A stretch of DNA of 19,720 nucleotides. Origin: Cyanobacteriota bacterium (GTDB lineage: Bacteria; Cyanobacteriota; Cyanobacteriia; Leptolyngbyales; Leptolyngbyaceae). Under the pieces are notes generated by a model that searched no databases, was not told where the DNA came from, and saw nothing but the letters and a program-made list of their open reading frames with translations. Location: NCBI GenBank assembly GCA_027482985.1, contig JAIXVO010000375.1:1-19720 (forward strand), read 5' to 3'. The position numbers and the translations under genes are program-made. Of this stretch, positions 1 to 6,815 are shown in pieces; within the stretch, counting starts at the first letter, position 1, and each line of letters starts with the position of its first letter.

Positions 1-20
1 ACGTTCAAAAAAATTTACAA

Positions 21-779
21 ATGACCTTCAAAGACTATTTTTCCAACCACGCCGAAATTTACGCCCAGCATCGTCCGGCGTATCCAGCCGCGCTGTTTCA
101 CTATTTGAGTGAGTTAGTCCCGCACCATGACACCGTTTGGGACTGTGCCACGGGGAATGGTCAGGTAGCGATTGGTCTCACGCCTTACTTTCAGCGCATC
201 ATCGCGACCGATGCCAGTGCGGCTCAAATTACTCACGCGATCGCCCATCCCCAAGTGGAATACGCTGTCGCGACCGCCGAACAGACTCCTTTGGCAAATG
301 CCTCCGTTGATCTCATTACGGTCGGTTTGGCGCTGCATTGGTTGAACTGGGACTTGTTTTATGCGGAAGCGCGACGCGTCTTGCAACCCCACGGCGCGAT
401 CGCGGTCTGGTGTTATACCGATGTCGAATTACCCACGGCAGACCCCACCCTACTGGCGCAACTCACCCAATTTCGCGAGTTAGTCTATCCTTACTTTGCA
501 CCCGAAATTAGCCACATTTGGGCACGCTACACCACCATTCCCTTCCCCTTTGCGGAATTGCCCACCCCGTCCTTCACCATGCACGCCGACTGGACTATCA
601 CCGATCTACTGGGCTATCTCCAAAGTTTGTCGGGCACTCAACGCTTTCGGGAACAACAAGGGGCCGAGGCTCTGAACGCGATCGCCCAACCGCTCGTCGC
701 CGCCTGGGGCAACACCCCAACCCTCCCCGTCCAATGGACCATCTACCTCCGAGCAGGTCGGCTCATGCGGCTTTCGTAG
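21..779 (+). CDS. class I SAM-dependent methyltransferase (methyltransferase type 11 family)
   Basis: A cytosolic enzyme of 252 residues predicted to move a methyl group from S-adenosylmethionine to a small molecule that cannot be told from sequence. The SAM-binding motif I is seen as VWDCATGNGQVAIGL at residues 39-53. It is followed by an acidic end-of-strand-2 segment (ATDAS, 62-66) and a motif-IV-like stretch with LALHWLNW at 103-110. The layout resembles UbiE, trans-aconitate and yeast CRG1-like methyltransferases, and the length fits that group. The ATG at 21 is the first start visible; only 20 AT-rich bases precede it and no clear ribosome site is seen, so the promoter lies outside the window. 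It converges on the DUF1802 gene. The methyltransferase fold is firm and the substrate unknown. Confidence 0.85.
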   Translation: MTFKDYFSNHAEIYAQHRPAYPAALFHYLSELVPHHDTVWDCATGNGQVAIGLTPYFQRIIATDASAAQITHAIAHPQVEYAVATAEQTPLANASVDLITVGLALHWLNWDLFYAEARRVLQPHGAIAVWCYTDVELPTADPTLLAQLTQFRELVYPYFAPEISHIWARYTTIPFPFAELPTPSFTMHADWTITDLLGYLQSLSGTQRFREQQGAEALNAIAQPLVAAWGNTPTLPVQWTIYLRAGRLMRLS

Positions 780-987
780 ACATTATTGAGATCCAGGGGT
801 GATCCCCACAACGTCACAACCAGTGCCTTGCTGCGAAGCCCCAGCGTTGCCCTCTGGAGGGGGTTCGGGGGACGCAGCCGTCCCCTGAATTCGGGGGGTT
901 TGGGGGGCTGCCACCCAAGCCCAGAATCCTGGATTGTTCCCGAGACTCGCGCTACGACCAGACTTGTGCGGACAAGATCACACCCGC
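780..987. other. G-rich intergenic spacer with a perfect hairpin
   Basis: This is the spacer between the convergent methyltransferase and DUF1802 genes. It holds four G runs (859-863, 867-871, 893-898, 902-907) paired across three-base TTC and TTT loops. It also has a perfect 7-bp stem, GGGGACG/CGTCCCC at 868-885, with a CAGC loop, and a smaller GGGG/CCCC stem at 796-807. No T run follows the stem, so a classical terminator is not shown, although its place between two gene ends fits a bidirectional terminator or a dispersed repeat relic. No convincing gene was found. Confidence 0.5.
868..885. repeat. perfect inverted repeat (hairpin)
   Basis: GGGGACGCAGCCGTCCCC forms a 7-bp GC-rich stem with a 4-base loop; a G-U pair can extend it by one. 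It lies between two gene ends and partly overlaps the second G run of the spacer, so hairpin and G-quadruplex folds would exclude each other. Confidence 0.6.
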
Positions 988-1548
988 CTACGCCACCAAA
1001 GCTCGGATTGTATCCAGTTGTTCTGCGTAAGCGGAGTCCGATAAGACGGGATGACAGGGATCTGTGGCGATCGCCGTTTCCAATTCCATCCAGGATTTGC
1101 AGCCACCATAGTGCGATGAATAGGGGATGAGGTGGGCTTGCTCCAGTTGGTAGACTCGTAAGGCCAGCACCCACAGCGGTTGGGTCGGTTTCCAAAGTAA
1201 CCGCTCTCTAACAAACTGCTCATTCCAGATGTGGTGAGGGAGGAGTGCCATCACAGCCGTTTCAGCTTGAATGGGAAAAACGTCGGTCACGATCGCCCAG
1301 GCTCCAATCCGCACTGTTTCGGGATGCCAACCGGAAGCCACTGGCTGAACGCGATCGGCATAGGGCGGTTTGAGTAATGCGGGCTGCTGATGTTCGAACG
1401 TGGGATAGAGGCAGACGCGATCGCGTTCCACCGTAAACTTACCGCCGCTCTCACGAATGCCGCCCTTCCGCAGCAGCAAAATGGTTTCCCCCTGCTCCAA
1501 CGCCTGCACTGCCACCTGCCATTCCTTCAACGCCGCCGTCAGTTCCAT
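988..1548 (-). CDS. DUF1802 family protein
   Basis: A 186-residue soluble protein that I recognise as DUF1802, a family of unknown function common in cyanobacteria. The typical start is present: an LKEWQVAVQALEQGETILLLRKGGIRE segment in the first 35 residues. It is followed by a basic FTVERDRVCLYPTFEHQ stretch near residues 38-54. The C-terminal half has a VLALRVYQLEQ segment and an SSHYGGCKSWMEL segment. There is no signal peptide or membrane segment. The ATG at 1548 is preceded by no strong Shine-Dalgarno site. The gene diverges from the small membrane peptide at 1659 and ends in the G-rich spacer. The family call is firm; the role is unknown. Confidence 0.85.
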   Translation of the reverse strand: MELTAALKEWQVAVQALEQGETILLLRKGGIRESGGKFTVERDRVCLYPTFEHQQPALLKPPYADRVQPVASGWHPETVRIGAWAIVTDVFPIQAETAVMALLPHHIWNEQFVRERLLWKPTQPLWVLALRVYQLEQAHLIPYSSHYGGCKSWMELETAIATDPCHPVLSDSAYAEQLDTIRALVA

Positions 1549-1658
1549 GCCCTGTGTCTCCCAAATCTTCAGCTTTTCTCAATGCCTGACCTGCCTGCAA
1601 TTCCGTGAATCTCACTAGGATGAGAACAGATTCTCTCAGTCTAGTCTTCAGGAATTCT

Positions 1659-1754
1659 ATGAACACTCACGATCTGCTCATGCTGGTGCTCATGCTCTCT
1701 CCCGGTATTCTGCTATCGATCCTGGTCATGGGCACTTTTGCCGCAGGCGGTTAA
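1659..1754 (+). CDS. small single-membrane-span peptide, 31 residues
   Basis: A short reading frame starting MNTHDLLMLVLML and ending MGTFAAGG, with a TAA stop. Residues 6-29 are almost entirely hydrophobic and would make one membrane helix, with a polar N-terminus and a Gly-rich end. Support for translation is an AGGA site (1650-1653) five bases before the ATG, and a plausible -10-like TAGGAT at 1616-1621. Its size and shape resemble the one-helix subunits of photosynthetic or NDH complexes, but I do not match it to PsbX, PsbM, PetL, PetN, PsaM or another subunit I can recall. It lies 107 bases before apt on the same strand and opposite to DUF1802. It may be a real cyanobacterial small protein; a chance frame is the alternative. 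Confidence 0.55.
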   Translation: MNTHDLLMLVLMLSPGILLSILVMGTFAAGG

Positions 1755-1817
1755 TTTCCGGGCAGTGACATTGATCCGCGATCGCGGTGTGCTTTACAAC
1801 ATCCGGTGTCCAAGATC

Positions 1818-1826
1818 TGATATAAA
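1818..1826 (+). promoter_or_regulatory. candidate extended -10 promoter of apt
   Basis: TGATATAAA fits the extended -10 pattern TGnTATAAT and lies about 36 bases before the apt start. No good -35 box sits 16-18 bases upstream; TTTACA at 1793-1798 is too far (22 bases). This is a motif call only. Confidence 0.35.
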
Positions 1827-1861
1827 CCACTGGTATTACATGATCCCAGGCGGCAGATTTT

Positions 1862-2386
1862 ATGGATATTCGATCCCTGATTCGGGAAGTGCCAGATTTC
1901 CCTAAACCCGGTATTTCCTTCAAAGACATCACGACCCTGTTGCGAGATGCCAAAGGGTTTGAGTACACGATCGCCCTACTAGCAGAAAAGTGTGAGCATC
2001 TGGCTCCCGACTTTATTGCCGGGATGGAATCTCGCGGCTTTATCTTTGGCGCGGCATTGGCTCCCAAAATGAATGCCGGCTTCATTCCCGTGCGGAAGCC
2101 TGGAAAACTCCCAGCCGCTGTCCACGCGATCGATTATGAGCTGGAATACGGGAGCGATCGCTTGGAAGTCCACCAGGATGCGGTTTATCCTCCCGGTGCG
2201 AAAGTCCTGATGGTGGATGATTTGATTGCTACGGGCGGGACGGCAGGCGCAACGGCGCAACTGATCCAGCAAGCAGGCGGCACTCTCGTCGGTTGTGCTT
2301 TCGTGATCGAGCTGGTGGACTTGAAAGGGCGCGCCAAGTTACCCGATGTGCCGATTATTACGTTGGTGGAATATTTGGGGGATTAG
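1862..2386 (+). CDS. apt: adenine phosphoribosyltransferase
   Basis: Salvages adenine in the cytosol by joining it to phosphoribosyl pyrophosphate, giving AMP and pyrophosphate. The 174-residue length is normal for the family. Visible signatures are the N-terminal [13 protein letters not shown] (12-24), ESRGF (56-60), the RKPGKLP loop (78-84), the YELEYG.D segment (92-99), and the PRPP-binding loop [16 protein letters not shown] (115-130). There is no signal peptide. The ATG at 1862 gives the standard N-terminus; the ribosome site is weak. The permease gene follows 48 bases downstream on the same strand, so cotranscription is possible, though a functional link to peptide-type transport is not obvious. 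Confidence 0.97.
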   Translation: MDIRSLIREVPDFPKPGISFKDITTLLRDAKGFEYTIALLAEKCEHLAPDFIAGMESRGFIFGAALAPKMNAGFIPVRKPGKLPAAVHAIDYELEYGSDRLEVHQDAVYPPGAKVLMVDDLIATGGTAGATAQLIQQAGGTLVGCAFVIELVDLKGRAKLPDVPIITLVEYLGD

Positions 2387-2434
2387 CGCTGACCGATTAC
2401 ACTGGAAACCAGTCCCAAGCATCATCGTAGACCC

Positions 2435-3484
2435 ATGAGTAGTTCGGTTCGGAGTCGATTGGAGGCTAGCTGGGATGGATTGCTGGCCTTTTTGGCAGGG
2501 GATACCTTTGCCTACATTGTGAAGCGCATCCTGCAAGGGTTAGTGACACTCCTGCTGGCTTCCATGCTGTGCTTTTTGCTGATCCAGATTGCGCCGGGGG
2601 ATTATTTGAGTGCGCTCAAAGAAAATCCCAAGATTTCGCCCGAACGGTTGCAACAACTGAGTCAACAATTTGGCCTCGATAAACCCTGGCCGCAGCAATA
2701 TTGGCTATGGTTACGGCAAGTCGTGACACAGGGCAACTTTGGCACCAGCTTTGTCTACAACCGACCCGTGTCCTCGCTCCTCTGGGAACGGGTGGCGGCA
2801 ACACTGCTGTTAGCGATCTCGTCCTTGATTGTGACCTGGGCGATCGCGGTGCCGATGGGCATCATTGGGGCGGTGAATCAAAACAAACTGATCGATCGCA
2901 TCTTTCGCGTCCTCAGTTATGTCGGACAAGGCTTTCCCAGTTTCATCGCTGCCCTGCTGCTGCTGATTTTTGCCCAAAACACTACGCCACTATTCCCCGT
3001 TGGGGACATGACCAGCATCGACTTTGAAGACCTCACCCTACTCGGCAAAATTTTGGACATTGGTTGGCACATGATTTTGCCCACCATTGCCCTGAGTGTG
3101 ACAGGCTTTGCGGGCTTACAGCGAATCACTCGTGGGCAACTGTTGGATGTGTTGCGGCAAGATTACATCCAGACGGCACGGGCGAAAGGACTGCCAGAAA
3201 ATCGGGTGATTTACGTCCATGCCTTACGAAATGCCGTCAACCCGCTGATCACCCTCCTGGGGTTTGAATTCGCCGCCTTGTTAAGCGGAGCCTTTATTAC
3301 TGAATATTTTTTCAACTGGCCCGGTTTGGGACGGCTGATTTATCAGGCATTGCTGGCGCAGGATTTGTATCTGGTGATGGCGAGTTTGATGATGGGGGCG
3401 GCCTTGCTGATTCTTGGTAACCTGCTGGCTGATCTGCTCTTAAAAGTCGTCGATCCGCGCATTAAGTTGGGAGATGATACCTGA
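2435..3484 (+). CDS. ABC transporter permease, DppB/OppB type
   Basis: An inner-membrane permease subunit of a peptide/nickel/opine-class ABC importer. The 349 residues show the usual DppB order. A first membrane helix (about 29-53) ends in IQIAPGD, followed by a periplasmic loop with GLDKPWPQQYWLWL and GNFGTSF. Further helices span about 117-145, 165-185 and 213-228. The cytoplasmic EAA loop, TARAKGLPENRVIYVHALRN, lies near 247-266, with ITEYFFNWPGLGRL after it. The N-terminus has about 25 extra polar residues compared with DppB. No second permease (DppC), ATPase or binding protein lies in the window, so its partners must be elsewhere. Its stop overlaps the next start by one base (TGATG), implying translational coupling. 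Confidence 0.92.
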   Translation: MSSSVRSRLEASWDGLLAFLAGDTFAYIVKRILQGLVTLLLASMLCFLLIQIAPGDYLSALKENPKISPERLQQLSQQFGLDKPWPQQYWLWLRQVVTQGNFGTSFVYNRPVSSLLWERVAATLLLAISSLIVTWAIAVPMGIIGAVNQNKLIDRIFRVLSYVGQGFPSFIAALLLLIFAQNTTPLFPVGDMTSIDFEDLTLLGKILDIGWHMILPTIALSVTGFAGLQRITRGQLLDVLRQDYIQTARAKGLPENRVIYVHALRNAVNPLITLLGFEFAALLSGAFITEYFFNWPGLGRLIYQALLAQDLYLVMASLMMGAALLILGNLLADLLLKVVDPRIKLGDDT

Positions 3485-3777
3485 TGTTGACGCAAACGTA
3501 TTATCTCGTGCGATCGCGGGCTGATGGGCAATACCTGGTGGCGCGGTTAAGTCAGCCCACGCCGGATGTCGTTGATCCTGGCTATGTGTTGCTGTTTCGC
3601 GAACATTTTGAAGCCTTGACCTATCTCAATACCCACGGCAGAGATATCGCCGATCGCTTTGCGGTGGAATCGATTCCAGGCACCCAGGTCGAAAGTCTAA
3701 TGAAACGCTGGAATTTCACAGGCATTGGCGTGGTCGAAGATCCGATCCCGCCTAAGGTTGCATTTTTAGCCCGTTAA
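3484..3777 (+). CDS. conserved cyanobacterial-type small protein, function unknown
   Basis: A 97-residue soluble protein without signal peptide or membrane helix. It begins with a beta-rich stretch (TYYLVRSRADGQYLVAR) and has YVLLFREHFEALTYLNTHG in the middle and MKRWNFTGIGVVEDP near the end. I do not recognise a named domain. Its ATG shares its first base with the last base of the DppB-type permease stop, so the two are very likely translated together and the protein may act with that transporter or be cotranscribed only. Codon use and the HIP1 site in it match its neighbours. Confidence 0.75.
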   Translation: MLTQTYYLVRSRADGQYLVARLSQPTPDVVDPGYVLLFREHFEALTYLNTHGRDIADRFAVESIPGTQVESLMKRWNFTGIGVVEDPIPPKVAFLAR

Positions 3778-3790
3778 ACCCCATCAATCC

Positions 3791-3822
3791 GGAGAGACGA
3801 GCCAGCGGCATCGTCTCTACAA
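3791..3822. repeat. hairpin repeat, copy 1 (GAGACG / CGTCTCTAC type)
   Basis: The 8-bp arms AGAGACGA (3793-3800) and TCGTCTCT (3811-3818) enclose a GCCAGCGGCA core in which GCC and GGC can also pair. A related copy lies at 16534-16561, sharing CAGCGGCA and GTCTCTAC. It resembles the dispersed GTAGAGACG...CGTCTCTAC palindromes common in cyanobacterial spacers (from memory). It may also end the apt-permease transcript, though no T run follows. Confidence 0.6.
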
Positions 3823-3863
3823 CCCCATTCCTCTCCTCCTGCCCATTCCTCCCCTCCCGCCCT

Positions 3864-4856
3864 ATGGACTTTTCCCCGCTCATCCCGATTCTGTCGGTTG
3901 CGATCGCCACCTCTACCCCTCTCGTCTTTGCCTGCATTGGGGAAACGTTTACAGAACGGGCGGGGGTGATTAATCTCTCGGCTGAGGGGACGATTATGCT
4001 GAGTGCGATGGCAGGCTTTGCGATCGCCAAAACGACGGAGGGACTGGGGAACACGCCGAGTTTGCTCCTGGGGTTTGCCGGGGCAGCAGTGGTGGGGGCA
4101 GCGATCGCGGCGATCGTCGCATTTGGAGCGCTGACGTTAAAGCAATCTCAGGTGGCGATCGGGTTTGTGCTGGCACTCCTGGCGGTTGACCTGTCCTCCT
4201 TTTTGGGATCGCCGTTCGTGCGGGTGCCGGGACCAACGGTGCCCAGCTTCAAAATTCCGCTGCTCCAAGACATTCCCGTCATCGGGCGACTGTTCTTTCA
4301 AAGCGATCTCCTCGTCTACCTCAGTTATGTGTTGATTATTGGGGCGGTCATTTACTTCTATCGCACTCGGCCCGGACTGGTGTTACGGGCGATCGGGGAA
4401 CAACCCGCAGCGGCATTTGCGCGAGGCACCAATGTGATTTTGATGCGCTATGGCTACACCTTGTTGGGCGGGGCGCTGATGGGCATTGGGGGGGCGGCTT
4501 TTTCCCTGGACTTTAAAGCGGGCTGGAGCTATCGCCATACGGCAGGTTATGGGTGGGTAGCGTTGGCGATCGTCATTTTTGGTGGCTGGAATCCGCTCCG
4601 GGTGGCGCTCAGTTGTTATCTATTTGGGATTCTGCAATCGTTGGCGAGTGTGGCGCAGAGTACCATTCCCAACGTGCCAACGCAGGTGTTTACCGTCGCG
4701 CCCTTTGTCCTGATGATTTTGTTTCTGGTGTTGACTTCCAATGATTGGGTGACGCGATCGCTCAGGTTACTCCCCCCCAGCTTCAGTCGGGCAGCAGCAC
4801 AAGCCATTCACAGTATCCCCCCGGCGGCATTAGGGCGCACTTTTGAGCAGGATTAG
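3864..4856 (+). CDS. ABC transporter permease, BMP/nucleoside type (RbsC-like fold)
   Basis: A 330-residue polytopic inner-membrane permease of the branched-chain/ribose superfamily, closest in style to YufQ/NupQ permeases that import nucleosides with BMP-family lipoprotein binding proteins. The hallmark segment GETFTERAGVINLSAEGTIMLSAMAG is seen at 26-51. Later come a TRPGLVLRAIGEQPAAAFARG cytoplasmic loop and GALMGIGGAAFSLDF. About eight to ten hydrophobic helices are visible. The usual sister permease (YufP type), the ATPase and the binding protein are not in the window. The ATG follows a pyrimidine-rich spacer with no Shine-Dalgarno site, so the exact start is not certain. It ends convergently with the pentapeptide gene, overlapping by four bases. 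Confidence 0.88.
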   Translation: MDFSPLIPILSVAIATSTPLVFACIGETFTERAGVINLSAEGTIMLSAMAGFAIAKTTEGLGNTPSLLLGFAGAAVVGAAIAAIVAFGALTLKQSQVAIGFVLALLAVDLSSFLGSPFVRVPGPTVPSFKIPLLQDIPVIGRLFFQSDLLVYLSYVLIIGAVIYFYRTRPGLVLRAIGEQPAAAFARGTNVILMRYGYTLLGGALMGIGGAAFSLDFKAGWSYRHTAGYGWVALAIVIFGGWNPLRVALSCYLFGILQSLASVAQSTIPNVPTQVFTVAPFVLMILFLVLTSNDWVTRSLRLLPPSFSRAAAQAIHSIPPAALGRTFEQD

Positions 4857-5389
4857 GGGTCTGGCGAGCGATGTCCATCGGGGAACGTCGTTGTGGTATC
4901 AATGATCGCGCCTTCAAAGTTGACATTTTGCGATCGGAAGAAATTTGTTCCGGTTAACTTGGCTCCTGTGAAATTGGCCTGATCCAGATTGCAATTGGAG
5001 AGATTCGCATTCTGCAAGTTAGCGCCCGTCAAGTTGGCATGACTGAGGTCTGCCGCCTGTAGATCGGCGCCGGTCAGATCCGCATCTGTCAAGTCGGCAA
5101 ATCTCAGACTGGCGCGTGACAGCTTACTGGCGGACAAATTCGCGCCTTTGAACTGCGCTTGGTACAGTTCGCTATGACTTAATTCGGCACCGTATAAAAT
5201 GGCCTGTTGAAAGTTGGCTTGACTGAGGTTGGCGTAGGGGATGTGAATTTGCGTGAGATCACAATGCGCCAAACTCACCTGCGGTAAATGAGCGGCAAAT
5301 AAATCGGCTTGACTTAAATCCGTTGCGTTAAAATCTCTGCGACCCTCTTGATAGGCGGATAAGATTGCTTGCGAATCTAACTTTTGCAT
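4853..5389 (-). CDS. pentapeptide-repeat protein
   Basis: A 178-residue protein made largely of A(D/N)LXX five-residue repeats from about residue 22 to 160, for example ADLTGADLQAADLSHANL. These repeats fold as a right-handed square beta-helix. The first 20 residues are a non-repeat cap (MQKLDSQAILSAYQEGRRDF) and the end is a short Thr/Pro tail. No signal peptide or membrane helix is seen, so it is probably cytosolic. Such proteins are abundant in cyanobacteria and most have no known role; protection of gyrase is known for a few relatives (Qnr, MfpA) but nothing here shows it. Its upstream region (5390-5601) is AT-rich. Confidence 0.93.
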   Translation of the reverse strand: MQKLDSQAILSAYQEGRRDFNATDLSQADLFAAHLPQVSLAHCDLTQIHIPYANLSQANFQQAILYGAELSHSELYQAQFKGANLSASKLSRASLRFADLTDADLTGADLQAADLSHANLTGANLQNANLSNCNLDQANFTGAKLTGTNFFRSQNVNFEGAIIDTTTTFPDGHRSPDP

Positions 5390-5569
5390 CAGACAACACG
5401 AGAATACGATCTTGACTCAACCAGAAACTTTGAGCAGGACAAGCCAATCCAGCTCAGAATACCCCAAGGACAAACTCTCTAGCCTTGTAGAAAAAAACTA
5501 ATTCTAAAGTAAAGCAATGTAAACGCTTATCAAGCTTTTTTAAACTTTTCTTCTGTTCATTCACACTAT

Positions 5570-5598
5570 TAGAGCGATTAATGATTTTTATCGCTATA
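5570..5598 (-). terminator. weak hairpin just after ureF
   Basis: TAGAGCGAT (5570-5578) pairs with ATCGCTATA (5590-5598) at eight of nine positions around an 11-base AT loop, starting four bases past the ureF stop. There is no T run on the minus strand after the stem, so its strength as a terminator is doubtful. The rest of the 5390-5601 spacer is AT-rich and shows no gene. Confidence 0.35.
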
Positions 5599-5601
5599 AG
5601 T

Positions 5602-6282
5602 CTAGCTGCGAAAGAGGCGGCTGTACTGCGTTTCGTGGGTCATACTGGCGATCGCCAAGCCCCAGCCACAGGTTTCCAGCGCCTCGTCCGGTAATTGCAG
5701 CACCGTAGCAGTAGCTTCCGTCAGCACAGGATAAAGGTTTTGCAAGGTTTGCTGTCCGGCAGTTTGCCCCAGCGGAATCAGCTTCACCCCCGCACTGACG
5801 AGATTCGCCGCCCAACTATAGAGATAACCCAGGAGTGCCGTTTCGAGATCAATCTGGCTCTGCTGCGCCACGATCGCAAATGCCGTCGCAAAGTGACAGC
5901 CTTCTTCCTGCCAGGTGTCGAGCGGCAGACCATCGCCCAAATCAGGATGCAGATCGAGCCATAGTTTCAACAGCGATCGCCCCATTTGCCAACTCTGATG
6001 CCGGATTTCCTCGGTTTCGCGGACGGCGGAGAGCCAGCAGTTCCATGCACACAGGTGGGCCATGTCAGCAGTGGCGATCGCCTGATAACAGCGTCCCATC
6101 ACCGCCGCTTCCAGTCGGATTGACCCCCGTTGTAACTCGGCAGTGAGCCACTGTTCCAGCCCTGCCTGGTTCGTCATCACCCCCGTTTCCACGAGCGACT
6201 CTAACCCTTCTGAGTAACTGTAAGCGCCCACGGGTAAAGCGGGACTGACGAGTTGCAATAACGGCAGCAGACTGGCATTCAA
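5602..6282 (-). CDS. ureF: urease accessory protein UreF
   Basis: A cytosolic chaperone that, with UreD and UreG, loads nickel into urease; UreF gates the GTPase UreG. The family start [27 protein letters not shown] is at residues 5-31. Also visible are [18 protein letters not shown] and the C-terminal [20 protein letters not shown] end typical of UreF. I chose the TTG at 6282 because it puts this motif at the very N-terminus (226 residues, the usual length) and overlaps the ureE stop TGA. The frame stays open to a GTG at 6342, which would add 20 residues without family likeness. ureG is not downstream; it and the urease subunits must lie elsewhere. Confidence 0.9.
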   Translation of the reverse strand: MNASLLPLLQLVSPALPVGAYSYSEGLESLVETGVMTNQAGLEQWLTAELQRGSIRLEAAVMGRCYQAIATADMAHLCAWNCWLSAVRETEEIRHQSWQMGRSLLKLWLDLHPDLGDGLPLDTWQEEGCHFATAFAIVAQQSQIDLETALLGYLYSWAANLVSAGVKLIPLGQTAGQQTLQNLYPVLTEATATVLQLPDEALETCGWGLAIASMTHETQYSRLFRS

Positions 6283-6746
6283 GGTTCTGATTCTCCGTGA
6301 TGATGACCGCCATAAGCCCCTGCTTCCGGCTGAAAGGGGCACACTTCCGCCCGCACAGACAACCCCCGATGCTGGAGTAAGTCTTGCAGCACCGGATCGG
6401 GTGCCAGCCGCAAGTAGTTCGCCGTAATTTCTAAGGGCACATGGCGGTTCCCCAAATGATACGCAGCTTGCAACAGTTGCAGCGGGAAATTTGCCGTCAC
6501 GGTCAACACGGGTTCCGGCTTGGCAACGACCTGCACCAACACGCCATCTTCCGATCGCAACACATCCCGATCTTGCAGCACCGTCCCGCGCGGCAATTGC
6601 AAAAAGACAGGCTGACCATCCTCTGTGGTAAACCGATGGCGTGATCGCGTCCGGTCTTCTGCGGTTAAGGCCAGCAGCAGCGAGACGGTTTGGTTGGGGG
6701 GTAGGGGCAGACGTTGGGTCAGGGTAATCAGGGTGGATGAGGGCAT
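6279..6746 (-). CDS. ureE: urease accessory protein UreE (nickel metallochaperone)
   Basis: Binds nickel in the cytosol and delivers it to the urease maturation complex. The 155 residues show the N-terminal UreE domain ([32 protein letters not shown], about 14-45) and [13 protein letters not shown]. The C-terminal domain follows, with the conserved [13 protein letters not shown] (95-107), which holds the dimer-interface metal histidine. The C-terminus ends with a short histidine cluster, [10 protein letters not shown], a likely extra nickel site. The ATG at 6746 gives the standard N-terminus. ureF follows with stop/start overlap, so the two form one operon. The divergent HlyD gene starts about 70 bases away. 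Confidence 0.95.
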   Translation of the reverse strand: MPSSTLITLTQRLPLPPNQTVSLLLALTAEDRTRSRHRFTTEDGQPVFLQLPRGTVLQDRDVLRSEDGVLVQVVAKPEPVLTVTANFPLQLLQAAYHLGNRHVPLEITANYLRLAPDPVLQDLLQHRGLSVRAEVCPFQPEAGAYGGHHHGESEP

Positions 6747-6815
6747 AAGTAGCGGCGAGAGTAGGCGGTCGGGGTGAGATCGTGTAGGCTATTGTTGCAC
6801 AAGTTCTCTGTCGTG

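Noticed and set aside
239..246. Recurrent GCGATCGC octamers considered as a CRISPR or dispersed repeat array
   Set aside because: This is the HIP1 palindrome spread through cyanobacterial genomes, with irregular spacing and inside genes; used only as a taxonomic sign.
743..1195. 150-codon minus-strand frame covering the G-rich spacer
   Set aside because: It overlaps the DUF1802 gene in another frame and is low-complexity where the G runs are.
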